Origin: an uncultured Erysipelotrichaceae bacterium
Lineage (GTDB): Bacteria > Bacillota_I > Bacilli_A > Erysipelotrichales > Erysipelotrichaceae
Direction of reading: 5' to 3'
DNA length: 11,997 nucleotides
Assembly: GCA_937893115.1 (NCBI GenBank)
Contig: CALBGK010000032.1
Span: 1 to 11,997, forward strand
In this document: piece by piece, positions 1 through 7,162 of the stretch
How the letters are laid out: each line of letters opens with the position of its first letter
Position numbering within the stretch: position 1 is the stretch's first letter
Notes under the pieces: generated by a model
What the model saw: only the letters and a program-made list of their open reading frames with translations
What the model was told of the DNA's origin: nothing
The model's database searches: none
Made by a program: the position numbers and the translations under genes

Positions 1-121
1 CCAGAGTCATCACTATAGGTCCAAAGGCAGGCAGAGAACCAAGTGGGGTAAAACAGAAGATAAATTCTATTCCTAATAGAATAGCGAATAAAGTCATTTT
101 TTTAATTTTCATATTTCTCAT
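1..121 (-). CDS. ECF transporter S component, N-terminal fragment
   Basis: Only the first 40 codons lie in the window; the gene runs off the left edge. The peptide starts MRNMKIKKMTLFAILLG and continues through a hydrophobic stretch to FTPLGSLPAFGP. This is the pattern of the first membrane helix and following loop in ECF-type vitamin/micronutrient transporter S components, which bind a substrate in the membrane and dock on a shared energising module. The substrate cannot be told from this fragment. The start at 121 overlaps the stop of the upstream gene as ATGA, which favours coupled translation; a second in-frame ATG at 112 is possible. No strong ribosome binding site is visible, which fits coupling. 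Family identity is inferred from a short stretch, so confidence is moderate. Confidence 0.6.
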   Translation of the reverse strand, partial: MRNMKIKKMTLFAILLGIEFIFCFTPLGSLPAFGPIVMTL

Positions 122-735
122 CTCAATAAAGTATCATTATCATTTCTAGGTGTCATATCTGCTTCATAGAAGTCGAGTGTTTCTTCTTTGGAGCGCTTAC
201 TGGCTATGACCCAAGCGTGGTAGGCAGTAGATAGATTAGACTTCTTTTGACGGTCAATCTTAGAAGGTAAAAGATAGCTGAATAGACAACCGAAGGCTGC
301 ACCGATTGCGGTATCGATGATTCTGGCTATGGTATAGGCAACATAATTGTCTTCAGGTTGTGTATACATGACGACAAAATATATTACGATGGCTGGCTGT
401 ATAGCGCCGCTTGATCCTAACAAGGTATTTAAATAGAGAAGCACCACAACGCCGATGGCCATATATATCTCAGGCAAGATATTTAATGGATTGGTCCAAT
501 AGATGTGGTACAAAGCCAAGATTACCAAACCACCAGTCAGTGTTCCTATGCTTCGATTAAAACCGTGACGAAAGCCTTCGTTGAATTGACTACCGCAAGA
601 AAAGGCAGCGCCTATGAGGGCAAAACAAGGATTACGTTTTAATAGATAGATGTAGATGATGCCTAAGATGAGGCATGCCAAGGATGTCTTAAGAGTTCTT
701 AGCCCTATTTTTGGTATAGATTTCCTTTTGTTCAT
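118..735 (-). CDS. FUSC / aromatic acid exporter-like (ArAE_1, DUF939 type) membrane protein, short form
   Basis: A 205-residue integral membrane protein. The N-terminus IGLRTLKTSLACLILG, followed by FALIGAAFSCGSQFNEGF and a G-rich RSIGTLTGGL stretch, is typical of the membrane half of ArAE_1/FUSC proteins, which include efflux proteins for aromatic acids. About six hydrophobic segments are visible between residues 15 and 160. The tail after residue 160 is polar and cytoplasmic in character. Many family members are longer and carry a C-terminal soluble domain that is absent here, so this is a membrane-only version. The start at 735 has an AAGGAA ribosome binding site eight bases upstream. The stop overlaps the start of the ECF S-component gene, so the two are probably co-transcribed. 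The transported compound is unknown. Confidence 0.7.
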   Translation of the reverse strand: MNKRKSIPKIGLRTLKTSLACLILGIIYIYLLKRNPCFALIGAAFSCGSQFNEGFRHGFNRSIGTLTGGLVILALYHIYWTNPLNILPEIYMAIGVVVLLYLNTLLGSSGAIQPAIVIYFVVMYTQPEDNYVAYTIARIIDTAIGAAFGCLFSYLLPSKIDRQKKSNLSTAYHAWVIASKRSKEETLDFYEADMTPRNDNDTLLR

Positions 736-761
736 AAAAATTATTCCTTAGTTGTATACAG

Positions 762-790
762 GAATATTCTAACATAAGGAAGGCATTATC
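762..790 (-). promoter_or_regulatory. possible extended -10 promoter for the FUSC-like gene
   Basis: On the minus strand, TGTTAGAAT (about 769-777) resembles an extended -10 element and lies about 35 bases upstream of the start codon. It follows the terminator of the preceding gene, where a new promoter would be needed. No good -35 hexamer is visible, so this is tentative. Confidence 0.35.
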
Positions 791-794
791 TAAT

Positions 795-819
795 TAAAAA
801 AGTCGTCATTATTGACGAC
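795..819 (-). terminator. intrinsic terminator after the DUF1622 gene
   Basis: On the minus strand GTCGTCA (819-813) pairs perfectly with TGACGAC (808-802) around a four-base loop and is followed by six T residues. It begins three bases after the stop codon of the upstream gene. Confidence 0.85.
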
Positions 820-821
820 AA

Positions 822-1208
822 TTAGTTTTTTGATTCTTCACTTCCGTGATGTTCGATATGCTCTAACTCACGTTGGAACTTAATCTTGTGCATTTTCTGT
901 TCTTGCTTAGATTCTATCTCGTGATTGATGATGATAGCTAAGAATATTCTAATCAGAATCAGGCAGCCGATGAAGAACATGTCCTCATATGATTGCACGA
1001 TGATAGTGTGTAATATTTCGCCGATCAACAAGAACTCAAGTGCTAAAGCTAATCCTTTGGATAATTGTAAGTGAACAGGTTCACCCTTTATATATGTTAT
1101 CAATCCTCTGATTCCACTATGTATCAAAACTGCTACACCTACGTATTCAAAAAAGAGAACACAATATTCGATGATGATATGTAAAATTTCGTTTCCAATT
1201 TCTAACAT
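822..1208 (-). CDS. DUF1622 family membrane protein
   Basis: A 128-residue protein with three predicted membrane helices (roughly residues 10-35, 47-70 and 76-93) and a charged, histidine-containing C-terminal tail. The central KGLALALEFLLIGEILHTIIVQSYEDM, read in two parts as LALALEFLLIGEIL and HTIIVQSYEDM, followed by an LIRIFLA helix and INHEIE, matches the DUF1622 pattern. The function of that family is unknown. The start at 1208 has a strong AAAGGAG ribosome binding site ten bases upstream. The gene appears to be a single transcription unit, with its own likely promoter upstream and a clear terminator straight after the stop. Confidence 0.75.
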   Translation of the reverse strand: MLEIGNEILHIIIEYCVLFFEYVGVAVLIHSGIRGLITYIKGEPVHLQLSKGLALALEFLLIGEILHTIIVQSYEDMFFIGCLILIRIFLAIIINHEIESKQEQKMHKIKFQRELEHIEHHGSEESKN

Positions 1209-1236
1209 TTAATCCTATCTCCTTTCAATCTAAAAC

Positions 1237-1265
1237 ATTGTACCATAGTTTTAATAAAATAAAAC
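1237..1265 (-). promoter_or_regulatory. probable promoter of the DUF1622 gene
   Basis: On the minus strand TGGTACAAT (1245-1237) is a good extended -10 element about 30 bases upstream of the start codon. The -35 region about 17 bases further up is only T-rich. Confidence 0.5.
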
Positions 1266-1587
1266 TTTTTTATCAAAAAGATAAAAATAAAAAAGATCAA
1301 TATAAAGCAGTCAAAAATGCTATAGGCAATAATATTTATACGTTCATTGATGATGTGAGGAGCGGAGAATTGATATAAACGTTTACTTGTTTTGCCATTC
1401 GATCAAAGATAATTTATCTCTGCATATCTAAAAAGAGATCATGTTATAGATTATTATATTGAAAGTTATATACCTTTATTCTTACAAACCAAGAATACAA
1501 TAAACTTTACTAATCATTTACATTAGTATGCTTATGATGCTGGGATGCGCTATCTCTCCACACATATCTTTTAATCTATAAAAAATA
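1246..1587. other. gap of about 340 bases with no supported gene
   Basis: This AT-rich stretch lies between the divergent DUF1622 and groES units. A plus-strand frame is open up to a TAA at about 1376 and could encode a short peptide containing YKAVKNAIGNNIY, but it has no ribosome binding site and no family I recognise. It could be a remnant of a lost gene. I see no RNA gene or repeat here. Confidence 0.4.
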
Positions 1588-1614
1588 TTAGCACTCTTAT
1601 TGACAGAGTGCTAT
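1588..1614 (+). promoter_or_regulatory. CIRCE operator (HrcA binding site) of groESL
   Basis: TTAGCACTC (1588-1596), nine spacer bases, then GAGTGCTAT (1606-1614). This is the CIRCE inverted repeat with one deviation in the last base. HrcA repressor binds this element in Gram-positive bacteria and releases it on heat or folding stress. The operator overlaps the -35 box and the promoter spacer, as expected for direct repression. Confidence 0.95.
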
Positions 1615-1627
1615 ATAAGTGTATAAT
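1600..1627 (+). promoter_or_regulatory. groESL promoter (sigma-A type)
   Basis: A consensus TTGACA (1600-1605) and a consensus TATAAT (1622-1627) are separated by 16 bases. Transcription should start near 1634, giving a very short leader of about 20 bases before groES. The -35 box falls inside the CIRCE spacer. Confidence 0.92.
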
Positions 1628-1652
1628 AAGTCTTAGTCAAGGAGGAAAATAT

Positions 1653-1937
1653 ATGATTAAACCATTATATAACAATGTTTTATTAAAAAAAGAAAAAGCC
1701 TTAAACGAGACTAAAAGTGGCATTATTTTAAGCCAAAAAGAGAAAGATGAAGATTATGCTGTGGTAGTTGCCGTCAGTGATTTAAAAGAAGTTAAAATCA
1801 ATGATAAAGTGTACACTATGCCTTTAAAAGCTGGTGACAAAGTAATGTATAAAAAGTATTCTGGCACTAATATCAAAGATAATGATGAAGAATATATCCT
1901 TATCTCAGCTGAGGATATACTAGCTATTGTAGAATAG
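1653..1937 (+). CDS. groES: GroES co-chaperonin (10 kDa chaperonin)
   Basis: A 94-residue GroES, the heptameric lid that caps the GroEL folding chamber in the cytoplasm. It begins MIKPLYNNVLLKKE, has a flexible mobile-loop region around ETKSGIILSQKEK (the hydrophobic GroEL-contact tripeptide is IIL here), and ends with the barrel-closing strand ISAEDILAIVE. The usual GDR after PL is replaced by YNN, so it is a somewhat diverged version of normal length. The ATG at 1653 is chosen because AAGGAGG lies just upstream. A longer frame beginning with GTG at 1608 would start inside the CIRCE operator and upstream of the transcription start, so it is not real. The gene is first in the operon, 12 bases ahead of groEL. 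Confidence 0.96.
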   Translation: MIKPLYNNVLLKKEKALNETKSGIILSQKEKDEDYAVVVAVSDLKEVKINDKVYTMPLKAGDKVMYKKYSGTNIKDNDEEYILISAEDILAIVE

Positions 1938-1943
1938 GAGTGA

Positions 1944-3545
<1,602 letters not shown>

Positions 3546-3564
3546 TAAGTAGTTGAGATATTGG

Positions 3565-3592
3565 CCCTAGACTTATTGTCTAGGGTTTTTTA
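3565..3592 (+). terminator. intrinsic terminator of groESL
   Basis: CCCTAGAC (3565-3572) pairs perfectly with GTCTAGGG (3578-3585) around a five-base loop, followed by six T residues. It lies 20 bases after the groEL stop codon. Confidence 0.93.
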
Positions 3593-3596
3593 TAAT
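3591..3596 (+). promoter_or_regulatory. candidate -10 box placing transcription start at the start codon of the 612-residue gene
   Basis: A consensus TATAAT immediately follows the groESL terminator T-tract. Transcription starting about seven bases downstream would begin at 3603-3604, which is the A of the ATG. There is no convincing -35 hexamer, because that position is occupied by the terminator stem, so the promoter is uncertain. Confidence 0.4.
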
Positions 3597-3603
3597 TTTT
3601 ACT

Positions 3604-5442
3604 ATGAGAATAAGTAATGGAAATTTAATTATTGAAAAGATAGAAGAGAATTATCATATCATTTTAGATGAACATCTCTATGAAGCTGATTTAAATCATC
3701 CATCAGCTATTAAAGTGGGTGAAGACATCATCCCTTTTAGTAGTCCTAGATATACAAGAATTATTAATTATAAAGACCATGAAGCGATAGAGACATATTA
3801 TGAAAATACGGCTGATACGAGTTTATGTTTAAAGACATTAGTATATATTGGCGATGATAATAAGGTCGAGTTTAGCTTTAATGTGCTTCGAGATGATGAA
3901 AGAGTGAGTGAGATATTATTTCCTAATGCCTTTAAGAATTTAAGCAGAGATGGTTATACTTATTTGCCTTATGGGCAGGGACTATATATTCCTAATGAAT
4001 ATGATTATGAATATAAAGATTTACATTTTGATGGCCAATTTGGAAGTTCAGCAGCCTACATGGCCATGTATGGACAATATGATAATGGCTATGGTTATTT
4101 GACTATCGTCAATACTTATTGGGATACAAAGTATGTGATATATCATGAAAGTACTAAGTTAGGAACAGGCATTCAATTAAGACACCTGCCATCTCTTGGC
4201 AAATATGCCTATTTGCGAAAAGCTACCTATTATTTTGAAAAGAACTTAGATTTTAATAGGGGTGCTAAGATATATCGAGAATATGTCAAAGAAAAGGGCA
4301 TCTATAAGTCCTTAAAAGAAAAAAGAACCTTACTGCCTAGTATCGATAAGCTCATAGGTGCTTCCCTGATTCATTTTGGTATTAAGACACATATCAATGA
4401 AGATTCTAGATTTTATGATAAATATGATATGTCTAAAAATGATAAGCTAGTTGCTTTTAAAGAGCGTTTAAATGAGATTAAAAAGATTAGAAGTGACTAT
4501 GATATTAAACTGGCTTGTCATCTTGATGGCTGGACTCATAGGGGATATGATAATGGGTATCCTGATGTTTTACCGGTTAACGAAGAAGCTGGTGGAGCAA
4601 GTGATTTGTGCTTATTGGCTGATGAGTTTTTTAAAAATGATGAGATCTTCATCTTGCATGATCAATATCGCGACTACTATTTAGACAGTGATGATCACAG
4701 CGAAAATAATGCCCTAGTCTTAAAGGACAAGTCTCTTTTTGAACAGGCAATATGGGCAGGAGGAAGACAAAATTACTTATGTGCTAGCTTGGCAAAAGAC
4801 TATGTCAAACGCAATGTCGATGCCTTGCTAAGTCAAGATATCAAGCTTGGTGGCTATTATCTTGATGTCTTTACCTGTAATGAATTAGATGAATGTTATT
4901 CAGATAGACATCCTATGACTAGAAAAGAATGTGCTGAATATCGTAAAGATTGTCTGAGATATCTTTTAACTAAGAATATCCTAGCAGCCAGTGAAGAAGT
5001 GAGTGATTGGGCTAATGAAGTTTTAGTTTTCGCTCATTATGCTCCTTATGAATTCATGCTTAAGGATAAGGGTGCTAAGCGTATGGGAAAAGCCATCCCT
5101 TTATTTAATTTAGTCTACCACGACTCTCTTATCATCCCTTGGCCTATGGAAGTATATGATGAAGATTATATGTTATATGCATTGTTAAATGCTGGTATTC
5201 CTTATCTAATTAGAGAAGGAGCTTATCCTAATACTGATGGTTTTTTCAAATCTAAAGATATCAGTTTTGCTGAAAAGGTTAAAAGGTCTAAGATAGTAGC
5301 AGACTTACATAATAAACTTGCCTATAGAGAGATGTTGTCATATACATTCTTAGATGATGAAGGACAAAGAGCCATCTATGAAGGTGGTATAAATATTAAT
5401 ATTTGGCCTAAACTAAATAAATATGAAATTATTGAAGAATAA
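3604..5442 (+). CDS. putative intracellular glycoside hydrolase, GH101/DUF5696-like TIM barrel
   Basis: A 612-residue protein with no signal peptide or membrane segment, so probably cytoplasmic. The N-terminal ~220 residues look like a beta-sandwich, rich in alternating beta strands with many Tyr and Asp. From about 245 on there is a barrel-like region with HLDGWTHRGYDNGYPDVLP (306-324), HDQYRDYYLDSD (from 352), GGYYLDVFT with Asp421, and AASEEVSDW with Glu464/465. An Asp at a strand end in YLDVF followed some 43 residues later by a Glu is the retaining-glycosidase arrangement I know from GH101-type enzymes; the catalytic assignment is inferred. The substrate is unknown, possibly an oligosaccharide taken up by the cell. 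The ATG at 3604 has no ribosome binding site, and no alternative start is near. The gene follows the groESL terminator and has its own short terminator-like hairpin downstream. Confidence 0.6.
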   Translation: MRISNGNLIIEKIEENYHIILDEHLYEADLNHPSAIKVGEDIIPFSSPRYTRIINYKDHEAIETYYENTADTSLCLKTLVYIGDDNKVEFSFNVLRDDERVSEILFPNAFKNLSRDGYTYLPYGQGLYIPNEYDYEYKDLHFDGQFGSSAAYMAMYGQYDNGYGYLTIVNTYWDTKYVIYHESTKLGTGIQLRHLPSLGKYAYLRKATYYFEKNLDFNRGAKIYREYVKEKGIYKSLKEKRTLLPSIDKLIGASLIHFGIKTHINEDSRFYDKYDMSKNDKLVAFKERLNEIKKIRSDYDIKLACHLDGWTHRGYDNGYPDVLPVNEEAGGASDLCLLADEFFKNDEIFILHDQYRDYYLDSDDHSENNALVLKDKSLFEQAIWAGGRQNYLCASLAKDYVKRNVDALLSQDIKLGGYYLDVFTCNELDECYSDRHPMTRKECAEYRKDCLRYLLTKNILAASEEVSDWANEVLVFAHYAPYEFMLKDKGAKRMGKAIPLFNLVYHDSLIIPWPMEVYDEDYMLYALLNAGIPYLIREGAYPNTDGFFKSKDISFAEKVKRSKIVADLHNKLAYREMLSYTFLDDEGQRAIYEGGININIWPKLNKYEIIEE

Positions 5443-5521
5443 AAATATTTTCACAATATTAACACAATTGGATGATTAAATATAAGCATAGTAATTTTTT
5501 CATTTAATTTTCCTAACGGAT

Positions 5522-5546
5522 AGAGCGTAATGCTCTTTTCTTTTTT
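5522..5546 (+). terminator. weak intrinsic terminator after the glycosidase-like gene
   Basis: AGAGC (5522-5526) pairs with GCTCT (5532-5536) around a five-base loop, followed by TTTCTTTTTT. The stem is short but the T-rich tail is good, and it lies just before the next promoter. Confidence 0.65.
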
Positions 5547-5552
5547 AGGTGA

Positions 5553-5581
5553 TTGACTTTTATTTTTAATCGTACTAAAGT
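5553..5581 (+). promoter_or_regulatory. promoter of the first T-box leader
   Basis: TTGACT (5553-5558) and TAAAGT (5576-5581) are separated by 17 bases. Transcription would start near 5588, just ahead of the T-box Stem I. Confidence 0.7.
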
Positions 5582-5587
5582 AATATC

Positions 5588-5840
5588 ATACACGAAAACG
5601 TTGAAGTGAAGTAGTAGGTAAAAACGATCGTGATAGAGAGGCTATGGTTGGTGGAAATAGCTACGTGACTTTTATTGAATTCCTCACGGAGTAGGGTATT
5701 TGAATTAGAAGTAGGATACCACGATTGACACCCGTTAAAGTGTTGTGGCCATGATGGTGGTCGCATGAGTCTAGTTTTTTACTAGAGAATAAAGGTGGTA
5801 CCGCGAGCAACAATCGCCCTTTGATTAGGGCGATTTTTTT
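5588..5840 (+). promoter_or_regulatory. T-box riboswitch leader, specifier UUC (Phe)
   Basis: A tRNA-sensing leader. The T-box core AAGGTGGTACCGCG (5792-5805) is present. The antiterminator can form by AAAGG (5791-5795) pairing with CCTTT (5818-5822), the seven-base bulge TGGTACC, and GCGA (5803-5806) pairing with TCGC (5814-5817). Stem I shows the AGAGAG and GGTTGGTG apical motifs (5634-5653). Around the specifier loop GTGA (5606-5609) pairs with TCAC (5684-5687) and GTAAAA (5618-5623) pairs with TTTTAT (5670-5675). This leaves AGTAGTAG opposite TGAA-TTC-C, so the specifier is TTC (5680-5682), phenylalanine. The bulge UGGU fits a tRNA with A73, as tRNA-Phe has. Uncharged tRNA-Phe is predicted to prevent termination and turn on the binding-protein gene that follows. 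Confidence 0.88.
5812..5840 (+). terminator. T-box-controlled terminator, Phe leader
   Basis: AATCGCCCT (5812-5820) pairs with AGGGCGATT (5827-5835) around a six-base loop, followed by a T run. Its 5' arm is the strand that also pairs with the T-box sequence in the antiterminator, so the two structures exclude each other. Confidence 0.92.
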
Positions 5841-5853
5841 ATGGAGGTGGAGT

Positions 5854-6837
5854 ATGAAGAAAGTTATTCTAATTCTATTAGCATTATTGATTATTACAGG
5901 ATGTAGTAGTGAAAATGTGGAAAGCAGTGATGATTCAACTATCAAGATTGGAGTCTTACAATTGATGGATCACGAATCATTAAATTCTGCCTATGAAGGA
6001 TTCAAAGACGCTTTAAAGGATAATGGTTATGATGAGACCAAAGTGAGCTTTGAATACCAAAATCCTAACAATGATAAGTCTGCATTAGCGACCATGGCTC
6101 AATTTTTAGTCAATCAAGAGTGTGAATTGATTTTAGCCATCGGTACAGGTGCTGCACAAGCTCTTCAACAGGAAACAGTTGATATTCCTATTCTAGGAAC
6201 AGCTATAACTGATTATGTCGATGTAGGTCTTGTAGCATCTAATGAAAATCCAGGGAGCAATATTTCCGGAAGTAGTGACTATGTAGATATGGCTATACAG
6301 ATGGATTTAATTGAAAGATTTATACCAAATGTTAAGACAGTTGGCTTGATTTATACTTCTAGTGAAGAAAATTCTATCATTCAAGCGGAAGCGATGAAGG
6401 AAGAATGTGCTAAAAGAGGTTGGACAGTTGTTGAAAAGACGATTTCAGATTTGACCATGGTCAATGATACGATGATGTCGTTTGTAGGTGAGATTGATGC
6501 CTTATATATTCCAACTGATAATCCTCTAGCTTCCTCTATGGCTAGTGTTGATATCGTCGCTAAAGAAAATAAGATACCAGTATTTGTCGGATGGGATTCT
6601 GGCGTTAGTGATGGAGCTTTAGCTTCTATCGGTATCAATTATTATGACTTAGGTTATAAGACTGGTGAAAATGCAGTAAAGATCTTAAATGGTGAAGTGA
6701 ATATCAGTGAAATGCCTGTATACTTCATGGATGGCGAAAGTGCTACTGTCTATTACAATAGTGAAACAGCTGAAAGTATAGAGATTGAGATTCCTGAGGA
6801 CATTTTGACAAAAGGATCTGATTTATCGCAAAAGTAG
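5854..6837 (+). CDS. ABC transporter substrate-binding lipoprotein (TrpX-like, ABC_sub_bind family), predicted phenylalanine binder
   Basis: A 327-residue lipoprotein: a hydrophobic signal ends in the lipobox ITGC with Cys17 as the lipid anchor, holding the protein at the outer face of the membrane. The mature part is a two-lobed type I periplasmic-binding fold of the ABC_sub_bind/TrpX family, with IKIGVLQLMDHESLN at the start of lobe one, FEYQNPNND, the YTSSEENS hinge-region motif and IPTDNPLASSMASVD. It is clearly paralogous to the second binding protein downstream. At the loop following IPVF it has GWDSGVSDG with Trp247, where the paralogue has GESNAVKNG, a plausible site of ligand discrimination. 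The ATG at 5854 follows GGAGGTGG; an in-frame TTG at 5821 lies within the terminator loop and is rejected. The Phe ligand is inferred from the T-box, not from the protein. Confidence 0.85.
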   Translation: MKKVILILLALLIITGCSSENVESSDDSTIKIGVLQLMDHESLNSAYEGFKDALKDNGYDETKVSFEYQNPNNDKSALATMAQFLVNQECELILAIGTGAAQALQQETVDIPILGTAITDYVDVGLVASNENPGSNISGSSDYVDMAIQMDLIERFIPNVKTVGLIYTSSEENSIIQAEAMKEECAKRGWTVVEKTISDLTMVNDTMMSFVGEIDALYIPTDNPLASSMASVDIVAKENKIPVFVGWDSGVSDGALASIGINYYDLGYKTGENAVKILNGEVNISEMPVYFMDGESATVYYNSETAESIEIEIPEDILTKGSDLSQK

Positions 6838-6866
6838 TTGACAAATAAAAAACCTTTAAATATCAT
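6838..6866 (+). promoter_or_regulatory. internal promoter of the second T-box leader
   Basis: A consensus TTGACA (6838-6843) begins at the base after the stop codon of the first binding protein, and TATCAT (6861-6866) follows at 17 bases. Transcription would start near 6873. This gives the second binding protein, permease and ATPase a promoter of their own. Confidence 0.75.
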
Positions 6867-6872
6867 TATTTC

Positions 6873-7136
6873 ATAGAAGAAATAAAAAAACGCCGTGAAC
6901 TGAAATAGTAATCTTTGAGCCTCAACTTGAAGCGAGACTGTGGCTGGTGAAAACAGTTAGTGAGTCAGGATGAATACATCAGCTAGTGGGACGCTTGAAT
7001 TATTAGTAGAGTGTCACGATTAACACCCGTTAAAGTGTTGGGCCATGATGGTGGCTTGCTGAGGCTGGTTTAGTAATAAACTGGTAAATAAAGGTGGTAA
7101 CGCGATAACTCGTCCTTTTGTGGGACGAGTTTTTTA
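6873..7136 (+). promoter_or_regulatory. T-box riboswitch leader, specifier UAC (Tyr)
   Basis: This leader has the same architecture as the first one. The T-box core AAGGTGGTAACGCG is at 7091-7104. The antiterminator forms from AAAGG (7090-7094) with CCTTT (7114-7118), the bulge TGGTAAC, and GCGA (7102-7105) with TCGT (7110-7113). At the base of the specifier loop CTGA (6900-6903) pairs with TCAG (6979-6982), and above it TCTT (6912-6915) pairs with AGGA (6967-6970). This leaves AATAGTAA opposite TGAA-TAC-A, so the specifier is TAC (6975-6977), tyrosine. The bulge UGGU matches A73 of tRNA-Tyr. Apical motifs GCGAGAC and GGCTGGTGAAAA are present. Uncharged tRNA-Tyr is predicted to permit transcription of the second binding protein, permease and ATPase. 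Confidence 0.88.
7107..7136 (+). terminator. T-box-controlled terminator, Tyr leader
   Basis: AACTCGTCC (7107-7115) pairs with GGACGAGTT (7123-7131) around a seven-base loop, followed by a T run. The 5' arm is shared with the antiterminator. Confidence 0.92.
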
Positions 7137-7162
7137 TTTCTCTAGGAAAGAGGGAGGTTTCT

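Noticed and set aside
1246..1380. Short plus-strand open frame before groES as a gene
   Set aside because: It has no start signal or ribosome binding site, and AT-rich Lys/Asn-heavy sequence is expected by chance here.
1608..1652. N-terminal extension of groES from a GTG at 1608
   Set aside because: It would begin inside the CIRCE operator, upstream of the predicted transcription start; the ATG at 1653 has a perfect ribosome binding site and matches the usual GroES start.
5821..5853. Extended start of the first binding protein at TTG 5821
   Set aside because: It lies in the T-box terminator and would put extra residues in front of a normal lipoprotein signal.
6866..6885. Hairpin TTATTTC/GAAATAA as a terminator of the first binding-protein gene
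   Set aside because: It is followed by an A run and not a T run on the plus strand, and it overlaps the promoter of the Tyr leader.
5588..7136. T-boxes specific for tryptophan, as expected for trpXYZ operons
   Set aside because: No TGG is present at the specifier position of either leader, and both bulges carry T where tRNA-Trp with G73 would need C.
7118..7162. Extended start of the second binding protein at TTG 7118
   Set aside because: It lies within the T-box terminator hairpin, and the ATG at 7163 has GGGAGG and a standard lipoprotein signal.
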